Notes under the pieces: generated by a model
The model's input: only the letters and a program-made list of their open reading frames with translations
What the model was told of the DNA's origin: nothing
The model's database searches: none
Origin: Acidobacteriaceae bacterium
Lineage (GTDB): Bacteria > Acidobacteriota > Terriglobia > Terriglobales > Acidobacteriaceae
Assembly: GCA_003165095.1 (NCBI GenBank)
Contig: PLSH01000437.1
Location: 1-9,186, forward strand
DNA length: 9,186 nt
Direction: 5' to 3'
Part shown: piece by piece, positions 1-5,871 of the stretch
Position numbering within the stretch: position 1 is the stretch's first letter
Layout of the letters: each line of letters begins with the position of its first letter
Translations under genes and position numbers: made by a program

Positions 1-230
1 TTTTTGTTGTGCTGCAGGCCCATCTCGTTGAGCGTGTAAAGCACGCGGCGATGCACCGGCTTCAAGCCATCCAGGGCGCTGGGCAGCGCGCGCCCAATGA
101 TCACGCTCATCGAGTAGTCGAGATACGAGCGCCGCATCTCCTCTTCGATATTGATCGGAATCAGGTTGGTGCCGCTGCTGGGCGGCACGCCGCCATCGAG
201 TGGGAGCTGGGGGTTCTGGTCGTCTGCCAT
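1..230 (-). CDS. gyrA: DNA gyrase subunit A, N-terminal fragment (3' end outside the window)
   Basis: GyrA is the breakage-reunion subunit of DNA gyrase, which with GyrB introduces negative supercoils in the cytoplasm. Only about the first 76 codons lie here. After a variable tail of about 23 residues the translation reads [20 protein letters not shown], then a VIIGRALP...DGLKPVHRR segment, and ends in NEMGLQHNK. This is the classic start of the GyrA topoisomerase IV domain; the QHNK ending favours GyrA over ParC. The catalytic tyrosine and the C-terminal beta-pinwheel are off the left edge. The ATG at 228-230 fits the usual short pre-domain tail, but no Shine-Dalgarno sequence precedes it. 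Where most GyrA proteins read PDVRDGLKP, this one reads PSALDGLKP. The preceding gene on this strand ends 291 bp upstream, so gyrA probably has its own promoter. Confidence 0.95.
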   Translation of the reverse strand, partial: MADDQNPQLPLDGGVPPSSGTNLIPINIEEEMRRSYLDYSMSVIIGRALPSALDGLKPVHRRVLYTLNEMGLQHNK

Positions 231-355
231 AGAGGTTTTCTAAGCGCGTCGGAAGGCGGCAGAAAAAGGTCCGGAAAATGCGGGGCCGGGGTCCGCGGGC
301 TGTGCTTTCATTTTATCCCTTCGAGCGGCCATCCAGCAAGGCTTCGTCGGATAAA

Positions 356-380
356 TAAGTCATTAATTTACAATGTCTTA
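356..380. repeat. AT-rich inverted repeat upstream of gyrA
   Basis: The arms TAAGTCATT (356-364) and AATGTCTTA (372-380) pair at 8 of 9 positions around a 7-nt spacer, AATTTAC. The centre is about 140 bp upstream of the gyrA start. Its size and near-symmetry fit a binding site for a dimeric regulator, but an AT-rich promoter could produce it by chance. I recognise no named operator. Confidence 0.4.
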
Positions 381-430
381 CAGGTATCTCGCCAGGCCGC
401 TTTCGCAGCCCGCCGACAATCAAGTCGCGC

Positions 431-463
431 GCCGCGTTTGCGGCTTGATTTTTGCCGCTTTTT
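431..463 (+). other. Two mutually exclusive GC hairpins, the second followed by T5
   Basis: Three complementary 5-mers occur in a row: GCCGC (431-435), GCGGC (440-444) and GCCGC (454-458). The middle one can pair with either neighbour. Pairing with the right copy leaves a 9-nt loop and is followed on the plus strand by TTTTT (459-463), as in an intrinsic terminator or attenuator. No plus-strand gene precedes it. On the minus strand it would form part of the gyrA leader without a U tract. Short stems in GC-rich DNA are common, so this is weak. Confidence 0.25.
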
Positions 464-521
464 CACTCCCGCCAGCGCCGCCGGCAACACCCATTTTTTC
501 GCCCGCTCTGCGCATTCACAC

Positions 522-1730
522 CTAAAACAGCCCCGGCAAACTCAACCAGCAAAGCACCACCTGCAATACCACAATAGCTCCCCCCGCGGCCAGGGCCAGC
601 TTCCTCCGCGGACCCTCGTATCCATCCGCGAACACGCCGCCCACGAATGTAAACACAAACGGCAGCGACCACACCCACGGACTTCCCGGAACCCCCGTCG
701 TGATCAGCAGCATCAAAACCAATGCGCAAATCAGCGGAGCGGTATTGCCGAAGTAGCGCGGCTTGCGCAGCCCCAGGTAGAGCGCCAGCGCGGCGCCGCC
801 TGCTACCGTAATTCCGGCGTTGCCCAGCGAGGAGAAAAACCGCATCGCCGGTTCCGTCGAAACCCACATGAATCCAGCCGCCGACCGGAACACATAACTG
901 AATGCGTCCGGCGAAAACCCGTAGCAGGCAAACACCAGCAACAGCGCCCCCGCCGCGGCTGCCAGCACCACCGGCAGCGCCTGGCTCCTGTGCCCTTCCG
1001 CTACCCACAGCATCAGCGCCAGCCCCAGTAGCGCCGTCACCGGCAGCGCCGCAATGTGCGAGGCCGCCGCCACGCCGAAGATCACCGTCAGAAGCACGAT
1101 GCGCGGCCGCCATTTGCGCCGCGGTCCCTGCATCGCGTGCGCCACCCCGATGCAGGTGTATACGCCTCCATACACTCCCAGCGCCGCCAGCACTTCAGCA
1201 TTGGGAGAAAGGCAGGCTTGCAAAATCGCCGGGCAAAAGCAGTAAAGCGACAGCGCCGTGTAGCCCCCCAGGTTGCCGTAGAGCCGCCGCGTCACCCACC
1301 AGATGCATCCGCCCAGCGCGCATCCCGCAAACAGGAATGGCAGCCGCAGCAAAAGCAAAACGTGCGTCATCTGGTGGCGTAGCTCCCACGCGCTCACCTC
1401 GCCCCCGGCCTCGAACACCTTGTCTTCGGGCTTGCGGAACCAGTCCAGCCCCCGCTCCGCCAGCACATTCAGCGTCAGCGGAAGCCCCGCCAGCCGATAG
1501 GCCAGTATCCCGTCATGAATATTCCCGCAGGTGGTAAAGTATCCGGCCAGCGCCGCCGGTCGCTCCCACGTCTCCCGGCCGCACCGCGCATATTGGTAAT
1601 CCCGGTCCGTCAGTGTCTGGTGCGCCGTAATCCAAAGCCCTTGAGCCAGAAACAGCGCCAGCAACCCCGCGGCTATGCGCTGCGGCAGATTGAAGCGAAA
1701 GCGGCGGAGGATTCCAAACCGGTGGGTCAT
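522..1730 (-). CDS. Polytopic membrane protein, possible GT-C/family 39 type glycosyltransferase
   Basis: This protein of 402 residues has about nine or ten hydrophobic segments. One lies near 18-38, then come pairs or singles near 123-147, 154-173, 179-199, 210-245, 251-270, 303-321, 330-346, 351-368 and 378-397. Between the first two is an extramembrane loop of about 85 residues containing TDRDYQYARCGR. The second block (LLRLPFLFAGCALGG, then WVTRRLYGNLGG and LYCFCPAIL) resembles the helix-loop-helix of family 39/ArnT/PMT-like transferases. These use a polyprenyl-linked sugar donor and carry acidic residues in the first loop. The length is short for that family and no soluble C-terminal domain is present, so the function is tentative. 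The start could be the ATG at 1728-1730 or the adjacent GTG at 1731-1733; neither has a clear Shine-Dalgarno sequence. A terminator upstream (1821-1847) implies an independent transcript. The stop is TAG. Confidence 0.75.
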   Translation of the reverse strand: MTHRFGILRRFRFNLPQRIAAGLLALFLAQGLWITAHQTLTDRDYQYARCGRETWERPAALAGYFTTCGNIHDGILAYRLAGLPLTLNVLAERGLDWFRKPEDKVFEAGGEVSAWELRHQMTHVLLLLRLPFLFAGCALGGCIWWVTRRLYGNLGGYTALSLYCFCPAILQACLSPNAEVLAALGVYGGVYTCIGVAHAMQGPRRKWRPRIVLLTVIFGVAAASHIAALPVTALLGLALMLWVAEGHRSQALPVVLAAAAGALLLVFACYGFSPDAFSYVFRSAAGFMWVSTEPAMRFFSSLGNAGITVAGGAALALYLGLRKPRYFGNTAPLICALVLMLLITTGVPGSPWVWSLPFVFTFVGGVFADGYEGPRRKLALAAGGAIVVLQVVLCWLSLPGLF

Positions 1731-1741
1731 CACGTTCAGGC

Positions 1742-1756
1742 AGACTGTATCAGTCT
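1742..1756. repeat. Short perfect palindrome just upstream of the membrane-protein gene
   Basis: AGACTG (1742-1747) and CAGTCT (1751-1756) are perfect 6-bp inverted arms around TAT. The element is 11 nt upstream of the ATG at 1730, so it would overlap the promoter/start zone or the 5' leader. It could be an operator half-site pair or a small mRNA hairpin that limits initiation. It is short enough to arise by chance. Confidence 0.3.
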
Positions 1757-1820
1757 AAATGCCCATCCCTCGGCAACCGGCCCCAGCAGGCTCCGCCCGC
1801 GTCTCTGCTTCCCCAAACGC

Positions 1821-1847
1821 AAAAAAGCCGCCCCGAAGGGCGGCTTT
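1821..1847 (-). terminator. Intrinsic terminator of the Ig-like lipoprotein gene
   Basis: On the minus strand a 10-bp stem, AAAGCCGCCC with GGGCGGCTTT (1847-1838 and 1833-1824), closes a TTCG loop. The loop sits in the very stable C(UUCG)G context and the stem is followed by TTT (1823-1821), giving a run of six T on the minus strand. It begins 24 nt after the TAG stop of the lipoprotein gene. Read on the plus strand the T tract is shorter, and no plus-strand gene ends here. Confidence 0.9.
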
Positions 1848-1871
1848 CTCACTCATGTTTCCAGTTGCTTC

Positions 1872-3557
1872 CTAGTTGAAGATCGCGCCCACAGATTGGT
1901 TGAGCGTTGTCACGGGCAACGTGCACGTGTTGGGTCCAGCGGCTGTTGAAGGATTGGGGTTGATCGTTGTGCAGGACGAAGACCATCCGCCAAAGGTGCC
2001 TGCGGCGCCGGCCGGCTGTGTTGCAGTCAACTTAACCGAACCGTTGATGGGATAAGTCGCCGTGCAGACTGAGCCGCCCAGGCCGGCCGCGGCCGAACCC
2101 GGTCCGCAATGGATCACATTCGGCGTTCCCGTCGCCGAAGGAGCCGTTACCAGCCAATTAGTGGTGTTCAGGCCCTCGTTATACACCGTCACCGTCGACA
2201 GCAGCGCCGGTGCTTCCGAACCTACGTAGCATGATCCTGCCACCAGCGGCGGGTTGGGGAGTACCAGCGGGCAGGAGAACGTTGCCGTCGCGGTCTGGAT
2301 CGTACCGTCCGGGCTCGTCGCTTCGGCAACAATCACCGCGCTTCCGTTCCCATAGGCAGTAACCACCCCGCCCGGGGCTCCCGGATTCACGACGGTGTTA
2401 TCGGTGCTGACAGGGAAGATTTCCGGCGCTGTCGAAATCCACTGGACCGTGTTGGTCAGATCCCTGACGAAGGGAACGGTTGAGAACGTCCCGATCGCCA
2501 GGAAATTCCCTGTACCCTGCAAATTGCCGACCGCGATACCCGATGGAATGACGGTGAGCGAAAGCAGCGGTTCCGGCGCGGCCGTCAGTTGCACGTTGAC
2601 TGTCGATTCAGCCGTCACCACAGACTTGTCGGGGTTTGTCCATTGCGCCGTAATCGTGACCTGGCCCTGGCTCACACCCGAGACAACCCCGTTACCGGTA
2701 GCCAGCCCCGAGCTGACTGTAGCAACCGATTGAATGCTTGAACTCCATGTGATTTGCGGTGAATCCGTCACATTCTCAGTCAATCCGGAGGTTCCTGAAG
2801 TGCCAATCGCGATTAATTGGCCGGTTTGACCGCTCGCCGACAGTGATTCCGAGTTGGGAATTAAAGTAAGCGCGGTAACAGGCTCGCTCGTTCCGCCGGA
2901 CACCGTCAGTTGCGCTGTGCCCGTCGCCACCGAACTGTCGGCGTTTGTCTCGATCGCCGTGATCGTCGTGCTGCCCTGGCCCACGGACGATGCAAGCCCG
3001 CCCCCGGCGCCGGTAGTGATAGTTGCCACCGACACGTCGCTCGAACTCCACGCCACCTTGCTCGTAAGGTCTTCCGTTGCACCCGACGATGTGGTGCCGA
3101 TCGCGATAAATTGGCTGGTCTGATTGGGCGATGAAAGAGTCTGACTGCCCGGGATGATCGCAAGCGCGGTCACATCCTGGTTGGGCCCAGTTGTACTGGT
3201 GACAGTCACCGTGACGAGCGAGCTTGCAGAAATGGTCCCGGTATAACCCTTGATGCTGGCTGTTATCGAAACCGTGCCAGGGCCAGTCGAGGTTACCAGT
3301 CCAGTCGCACTCACAGTTGCCACGTCAGGGCTGACCGTGCTCCAGGTTACCTGGTCGGTGATGTTTTGGGTGGTTGAGGGACCGGTGCCATGACCGTATG
3401 TTCCGGTTGCCGTGAGCTGCGCCGTAAGCCCAACCCCGCCGAAAGTAACGGTTGTTGGGGTAACCGCAATTTCGTCGACCTCCGAGCTTCCACAGCCCGC
3501 AATTGGCAAAGCAAGGCCGATCAGAATCAGTAATCCCGATGAAAAACGATCAAGCAT
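1872..3557 (-). CDS. Lipoprotein with four tandem bacterial Ig-like domains and a C-terminal repeat domain
   Basis: The protein has 561 residues and is predicted to be exported and lipid-anchored. MLDRFSSGLLILIGLALP is followed by IAGC, a good lipobox with Cys22 as the lipidated residue. Four Ig-like (Big_2 type) domains follow at about 28-119, 128-219, 226-323 and 331-428. Each has the strand pattern of a LxxIP opening, an IAIGT-like strand, a VxW core and a closing TITA/TVxV strand. The C-terminal part (about 437-561) contains Cys484, Cys498, Cys529 and Cys545, a GTFGGWSSSC motif and a final NQSVGAIFN. That matches the bacterial repeat type (PF18998-like) often seen in secreted proteins. 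Such domains usually serve in adhesion or as spacers; no catalytic domain is present, so the ligand is unknown. The chosen ATG has a strong GGGAGGT sequence 5 nt upstream; longer in-frame starts would bury the signal peptide. A terminator follows the TAG stop. Confidence 0.85.
   Translation of the reverse strand: MLDRFSSGLLILIGLALPIAGCGSSEVDEIAVTPTTVTFGGVGLTAQLTATGTYGHGTGPSTTQNITDQVTWSTVSPDVATVSATGLVTSTGPGTVSITASIKGYTGTISASSLVTVTVTSTTGPNQDVTALAIIPGSQTLSSPNQTSQFIAIGTTSSGATEDLTSKVAWSSSDVSVATITTGAGGGLASSVGQGSTTITAIETNADSSVATGTAQLTVSGGTSEPVTALTLIPNSESLSASGQTGQLIAIGTSGTSGLTENVTDSPQITWSSSIQSVATVSSGLATGNGVVSGVSQGQVTITAQWTNPDKSVVTAESTVNVQLTAAPEPLLSLTVIPSGIAVGNLQGTGNFLAIGTFSTVPFVRDLTNTVQWISTAPEIFPVSTDNTVVNPGAPGGVVTAYGNGSAVIVAEATSPDGTIQTATATFSCPLVLPNPPLVAGSCYVGSEAPALLSTVTVYNEGLNTTNWLVTAPSATGTPNVIHCGPGSAAAGLGGSVCTATYPINGSVKLTATQPAGAAGTFGGWSSSCTTINPNPSTAAGPNTCTLPVTTLNQSVGAIFN
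2801..3124 (-). repeat. Internal duplication of an Ig-like domain segment at DNA level
   Basis: The 30-bp stretches 2801-2830 and 3095-3124 match at 25 of 30 positions and lie 294 bp (98 codons) apart, exactly one domain period. They encode the QTGQLIAIGT and QTSQFIAIGT strands of Ig domains 3 and 2. Domain 4 has a more diverged version (GTGNFLAIGT). This points to tandem domain duplication inside the gene, with domains 2 and 3 the most alike at this segment. Confidence 0.7.
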
Positions 3558-3562
3558 GGTTG

Positions 3563-3569
3563 ACCTCCC
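3563..3569 (-). promoter_or_regulatory. Shine-Dalgarno sequence that fixes the lipoprotein start
   Basis: On the minus strand GGGAGGT lies 5 nt before the ATG at 3555-3557. It is the strongest ribosome binding site in the window. It rules in the start that places the signal peptide at the very N-terminus, over an in-frame start 32 codons further upstream. Confidence 0.85.
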
Positions 3570-3606
3570 GAATTTCCTGCCAGTTTTTGGTTCCGGCCGC
3601 ATCGTG

Positions 3607-3634
3607 ATTATCGCAAACACTCGTCGGCTGTTAT
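3607..3634 (-). promoter_or_regulatory. Candidate sigma70-type promoter of the Ig-like lipoprotein gene
   Basis: On the minus strand ATAACA (3634-3629; 4 of 6 match to TTGACA) and GATAAT (3612-3607; 5 of 6 match to TATAAT) are separated by 16 nt. A start near 3600 would give a leader of about 43 nt with the Shine-Dalgarno sequence correctly placed. The evidence is a match to consensus only. Confidence 0.4.
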
Positions 3635-3661
3635 GCCTTCGACTATAAGCCATCGGTTTAT

Positions 3662-3678
3662 CGAACCAGCTTGGTTCG
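3662..3678. repeat. Perfect 7-bp palindrome between divergent genes
   Basis: CGAACCA (3662-3668) and TGGTTCG (3672-3678) are perfect inverted arms around GCT. The element is about 28 bp upstream of the predicted -35 of the lipoprotein gene and about 440 bp upstream of ruvB. Its position suits a regulator of the lipoprotein promoter. No named operator is recognised. Confidence 0.4.
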
Positions 3679-4079
3679 CCAAATCACCTTGTCCGCGTGG
3701 TATAAAGATAGTCAATAAACCCTTCATCGTCAATAGGCTTCTCACGGCCATCCACCTTCTTTTCAAGGCTCTCTGGCTAGGCCGGCGCTCTTCCTCCTGT
3801 CCTGCCGGATTTTTACCCCCCGCGCAAATCAGAATGAGCCTCACTCCAGGGCAACTTCCCTCCCGGCGTGAGGCCCATAAATCCAATTACTTGCCGCCCG
3901 GACCACCATTCAAGCGAAAAGCCATTGCCACTTTTCACAGTTGCTGCGGCCCCACCCCGCCCCCTCCAAACCGTGTTTACCACTTCTCTAGCATTGCAAA
4001 CGTTACGATCTTGCTCGTCCCGCCGCATCTCCGCCTGCCCTTCCAACCCGAGGAGGAAGCAGGACCTGGCACCGTCCTT

Positions 4080-4108
4080 TTGCCCCTTCCGCCGGGAACC
4101 GCTACACT
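4080..4108 (+). promoter_or_regulatory. Candidate ruvB promoter with a very short leader
   Basis: TTGCCC (4080-4085) and TACACT (4103-4108) each match the sigma70 hexamers at 4 of 6 positions and are separated by 17 nt. Transcription would begin around 4115, only a few bases before the ATG at 4119. That would explain why no Shine-Dalgarno sequence is visible, since the mRNA would be nearly leaderless. This is a consensus match only. Confidence 0.3.
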
Positions 4109-4118
4109 TCTCCTGAGC

Positions 4119-5156
4119 ATGGCCATCGCCCGCGACAACACTCCCGATCGTCTCGTAAGCGCCGCCCGCGCGGATGAAGAGCAGGGCTTTGAACTCAAGT
4201 TGCGCCCCCGCTGGCTCGGCGAGTTCATCGGCCAGTCCAAAGCTAAAGAGCAGCTCGCCATCGCCCTTGAAGCGGCCAAATCCCGCGGCGAGGCCCTCGA
4301 CCACGTTCTCCTCTTCGGCCCTCCCGGCCTCGGTAAAACCACCCTCGCCACCATCATCGCCAATGAGCTGGACGTCGGCTTCCAGCAGACCTCAGGCCCC
4401 GCCCTCCAGATTCAGGGCGACCTCACCGCCATCCTCACCAATCTGCGTGAGCGCCAGGTCCTGTTTCTCGACGAGATTCACCGCATGCAGCCGGTGCTCG
4501 AAGAAAAACTCTACACCGCACTCGAGGACTACAAGCTCGACATCATCATCGGCCAGGGTCCCGCCGCGCGCACCCACGTCATGGAGATTCGCCCCTTCAC
4601 CTTCATAGGCGCCACCACCCGCCCCGGCCTGCTCAGCTCGCCCCTCCGCTCCCGCTTCGGCATTCTGCTGCGCCTCGAGTTCTACACGGAAGAGGAACTC
4701 CGCTTCATCGTCACGCGCTCCGCTGAAGTCATGCAGATTCCCATCGACCAGGACGGCGCGGCTGAAATCGCTCTCCGCTCCCGCGGCACCCCGCGCATCG
4801 CCAACCGCCTTCTGCGCCGCGTCCGCGACTACGCCCAGGTCCGCGGTTCGGGAACCATCGACCGCCCCACCGCCAACGCCGCGCTCACCATGCTTGAAGT
4901 CGACGCCCACGGCTTCGACGAGATCGATCGCCGCCTGCTCCTCACCATCATTCAGAAATACGATGGCGGCCCGGTCGGCCTGGGCACCCTCGCCGCAACC
5001 CTGGCCGAGGAAGAAGACGCCCTCGAAGAAGTCTACGAACCCTTCCTGATCCAGATCGGTTTTCTTGACCGAACGCCCCGCGGCCGCGTAGCCACGCGCC
5101 TTGCATACGAGCATTTCGGCATCGCCGTGCCCCGCCGCCAGACGCCGCTGTTTTAG
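4119..5156 (+). CDS. ruvB: Holliday junction branch migration ATPase RuvB
   Basis: RuvB is the hexameric AAA+ motor that, with RuvA, drives branch migration of Holliday junctions in recombinational repair. The 345-residue product has the usual length. It shows the [11 protein letters not shown] entry, Walker [10 protein letters not shown] (67-75), Walker B VLFLDEIH (114-121), sensor 1 GATTRPG (164-170), the SPLRSRFG segment carrying the likely arginine finger R177, and sensor 2 [12 protein letters not shown] (223-234). A C-terminal winged-helix domain (about 265-335) includes [13 protein letters not shown] and [11 protein letters not shown]. The ATG at 4119 gives the canonical N-terminus; no Shine-Dalgarno sequence precedes it. 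ruvA and ruvC are not adjacent. The redoxin gene follows 72 nt downstream on the same strand. The stop is TAG. Confidence 0.97.
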   Translation: MAIARDNTPDRLVSAARADEEQGFELKLRPRWLGEFIGQSKAKEQLAIALEAAKSRGEALDHVLLFGPPGLGKTTLATIIANELDVGFQQTSGPALQIQGDLTAILTNLRERQVLFLDEIHRMQPVLEEKLYTALEDYKLDIIIGQGPAARTHVMEIRPFTFIGATTRPGLLSSPLRSRFGILLRLEFYTEEELRFIVTRSAEVMQIPIDQDGAAEIALRSRGTPRIANRLLRRVRDYAQVRGSGTIDRPTANAALTMLEVDAHGFDEIDRRLLLTIIQKYDGGPVGLGTLAATLAEEEDALEEVYEPFLIQIGFLDRTPRGRVATRLAYEHFGIAVPRRQTPLF

Positions 5157-5214
5157 GAGAAGTTTGCTGCACCAATTTGAGTAGGAGATCACGAACCCCC
5201 ACACGCATTTCCTC

Positions 5215-5220
5215 GAGGAG
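5215..5220 (+). promoter_or_regulatory. Ribosome binding site of the redoxin gene
   Basis: GAGGAG lies 8 nt before the ATG at 5229, supporting that start. The 72-nt gap after ruvB shows no terminator hairpin, so read-through from ruvB is plausible. Confidence 0.75.
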
Positions 5221-5228
5221 ACATCCCC

Positions 5229-5786
5229 ATGGCCCTGACCGAATCCACCATGCTTGAACTCGGCACCACCGCGCCTGACTTTGCGCTCATAGACGTGGTC
5301 TCGGGGAACACCATCGCCCGCGACGATTTCCGCGGTAAGAACGCGCTTCTGGTCATGTTCATCTGCACTCACTGCCCCTACGTCAAGCACATTGAGCAAT
5401 CCCTCGGCGCCCTCGGCGCGGACTATACCGCCAAACCCCTCGCCATCGTCGCCATCAGTTCCAATGACGTCGCCACCCACCCCGCCGACAGCCCCGCCGG
5501 CCTCAAAGCGCAGGCTGAGACCTTCGGCTTCGTCTTTCCCTATCTCTATGACGAGTCTCAGGCCGTAGCCCACGCATACAAGGCCGCCTGCACCCCGGAC
5601 TTCTTCCTCTTCGATGCCGATTTCCGCTTGGTCTATCGCGGTCAGTATGACTCCAGCCGCCCCGGCAGCGGCATTCCCGTAACCGGCCAGGACCTTCGCG
5701 CTGCCATCGATACAGTCTTGGCCGGCAATAAAGTTCCCACAGAACAGCGCCCCTCAATAGGCTGCAACATCAAGTGGAAAGCATAA
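5229..5786 (+). CDS. Thioredoxin-family/redoxin protein with a CTHC active site
   Basis: The 185-residue product has an AhpC/TSA-Redoxin thioredoxin fold. An N-terminal TTAPDFALIDVVSG strand pair leads to LLVMFICTHCPYVK, with a CXXC motif at Cys46 and Cys49 followed by Pro50. The conserved TPDFFLFD segment (122-129) provides the cis-proline at Pro123, and the protein ends in RPSIGCNIKWK. This set, including the CTHCPYVK and IGCNIKWK signatures, matches a widespread family of cytoplasmic thioredoxin-like proteins whose substrate is not settled. Extra cysteines at 121 and 179 could take part in a disulfide relay. No signal peptide is visible, so a thiol-disulfide reductase or peroxidase role in the cytoplasm is likely. 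The start is supported by GAGGAG. It may be cotranscribed with ruvB. The stop is TAA. Confidence 0.88.
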   Translation: MALTESTMLELGTTAPDFALIDVVSGNTIARDDFRGKNALLVMFICTHCPYVKHIEQSLGALGADYTAKPLAIVAISSNDVATHPADSPAGLKAQAETFGFVFPYLYDESQAVAHAYKAACTPDFFLFDADFRLVYRGQYDSSRPGSGIPVTGQDLRAAIDTVLAGNKVPTEQRPSIGCNIKWKA

Positions 5787-5789
5787 AGA

Positions 5790-5869
5790 AGCAAGTCAGC
5801 AAGTCAACGGTTTCTGCCCGCTTATTTGCTGGCTCGCCGGGTTGCAATTCGCTGATCTGCTGACTCGCT
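5790..5869. repeat. Degenerate 8-base repeat array in inverted orientation between convergent genes
   Basis: Just after the redoxin stop, AGCAAGTC occurs twice in tandem (5790-5805). Across the gap the opposite orientation appears as consecutive units: TATTTGCT, GGCTCGCC, a 7-nt variant, AATTCGCT, GATCTGCT and GACTCGCT (5823-5869). AGCAAGTCAGCA (5790-5801) pairs with TGCTGACTCGCT (5858-5869) at 11 of 12 positions. The array fills the gap between two converging stops and could fold as a large hairpin in both transcripts, acting as a bidirectional terminator or REP-like element. There is no clear U tract. Confidence 0.6.
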
Positions 5870-5871
5870 CT

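Larger units (their letters stand above)
231..521 (-). promoter_or_regulatory. gyrA leader and upstream intergenic region
   Basis: These 291 bp separate the gyrA start from the stop of the upstream membrane-protein gene and contain no credible ORF. The centre (about 350-380) is a sharp AT-rich island in GC-rich surroundings, which is where a gyrA promoter would be expected. I could not find a -35/-10 pair with good spacing on the minus strand, so no promoter is placed. The region also holds an inverted repeat (356-380) and two overlapping GC hairpins (431-463), listed separately. Confidence 0.4.
3558..4118. other. Divergent intergenic region between the Ig lipoprotein and ruvB
   Basis: This 561-bp gap holds the start regions of two divergent genes: the lipoprotein promoter and ribosome binding site on the left, a palindrome at 3662-3678, and a candidate ruvB promoter on the right. 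The plus-strand frame of ruvB stays open back to 3633, but its translation is proline-, serine- and cysteine-rich with no recognisable fold, and RuvB proteins do not carry such an extension. The middle (about 3720-4070) shows no gene, tRNA or clear structure that I can support. Confidence 0.6.

Noticed and set aside
9..1031. Plus-strand open frame of about 340 codons
   Set aside because: It overlaps gyrA and the membrane-protein gene on the opposite strand, is full of Arg, His and Gln, and lacks any domain.
463..1113. Second minus-strand frame inside the membrane-protein gene
   Set aside because: Glycine/alanine/arginine-rich shadow frame of the supported coding sequence.
3701..3709. TATAAAGAT as a plus-strand -10 box
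   Set aside because: No -35 hexamer lies at 15-19 nt, and the next plus-strand gene starts more than 400 bp downstream.
3782..3814. CCGGC...GCCGG followed by a T run as a plus-strand terminator
   Set aside because: The loop is 17 nt, the stem only 5 bp, and no plus-strand gene ends upstream.
3633..4118. N-terminal extension of ruvB, or a separate small gene, in the open frame upstream
   Set aside because: The translation is low in recognisable motifs and unlike any RuvB extension; the ATG at 4119 gives the normal 345-residue protein.
4392..5573. Long minus-strand open frame (about 393 codons) opposite ruvB and the redoxin gene
   Set aside because: It is glycine-, alanine- and valine-rich with no recognisable domain. 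It spans two well-supported plus-strand genes and their gap, and is the usual antisense shadow of GC-rich codon usage.
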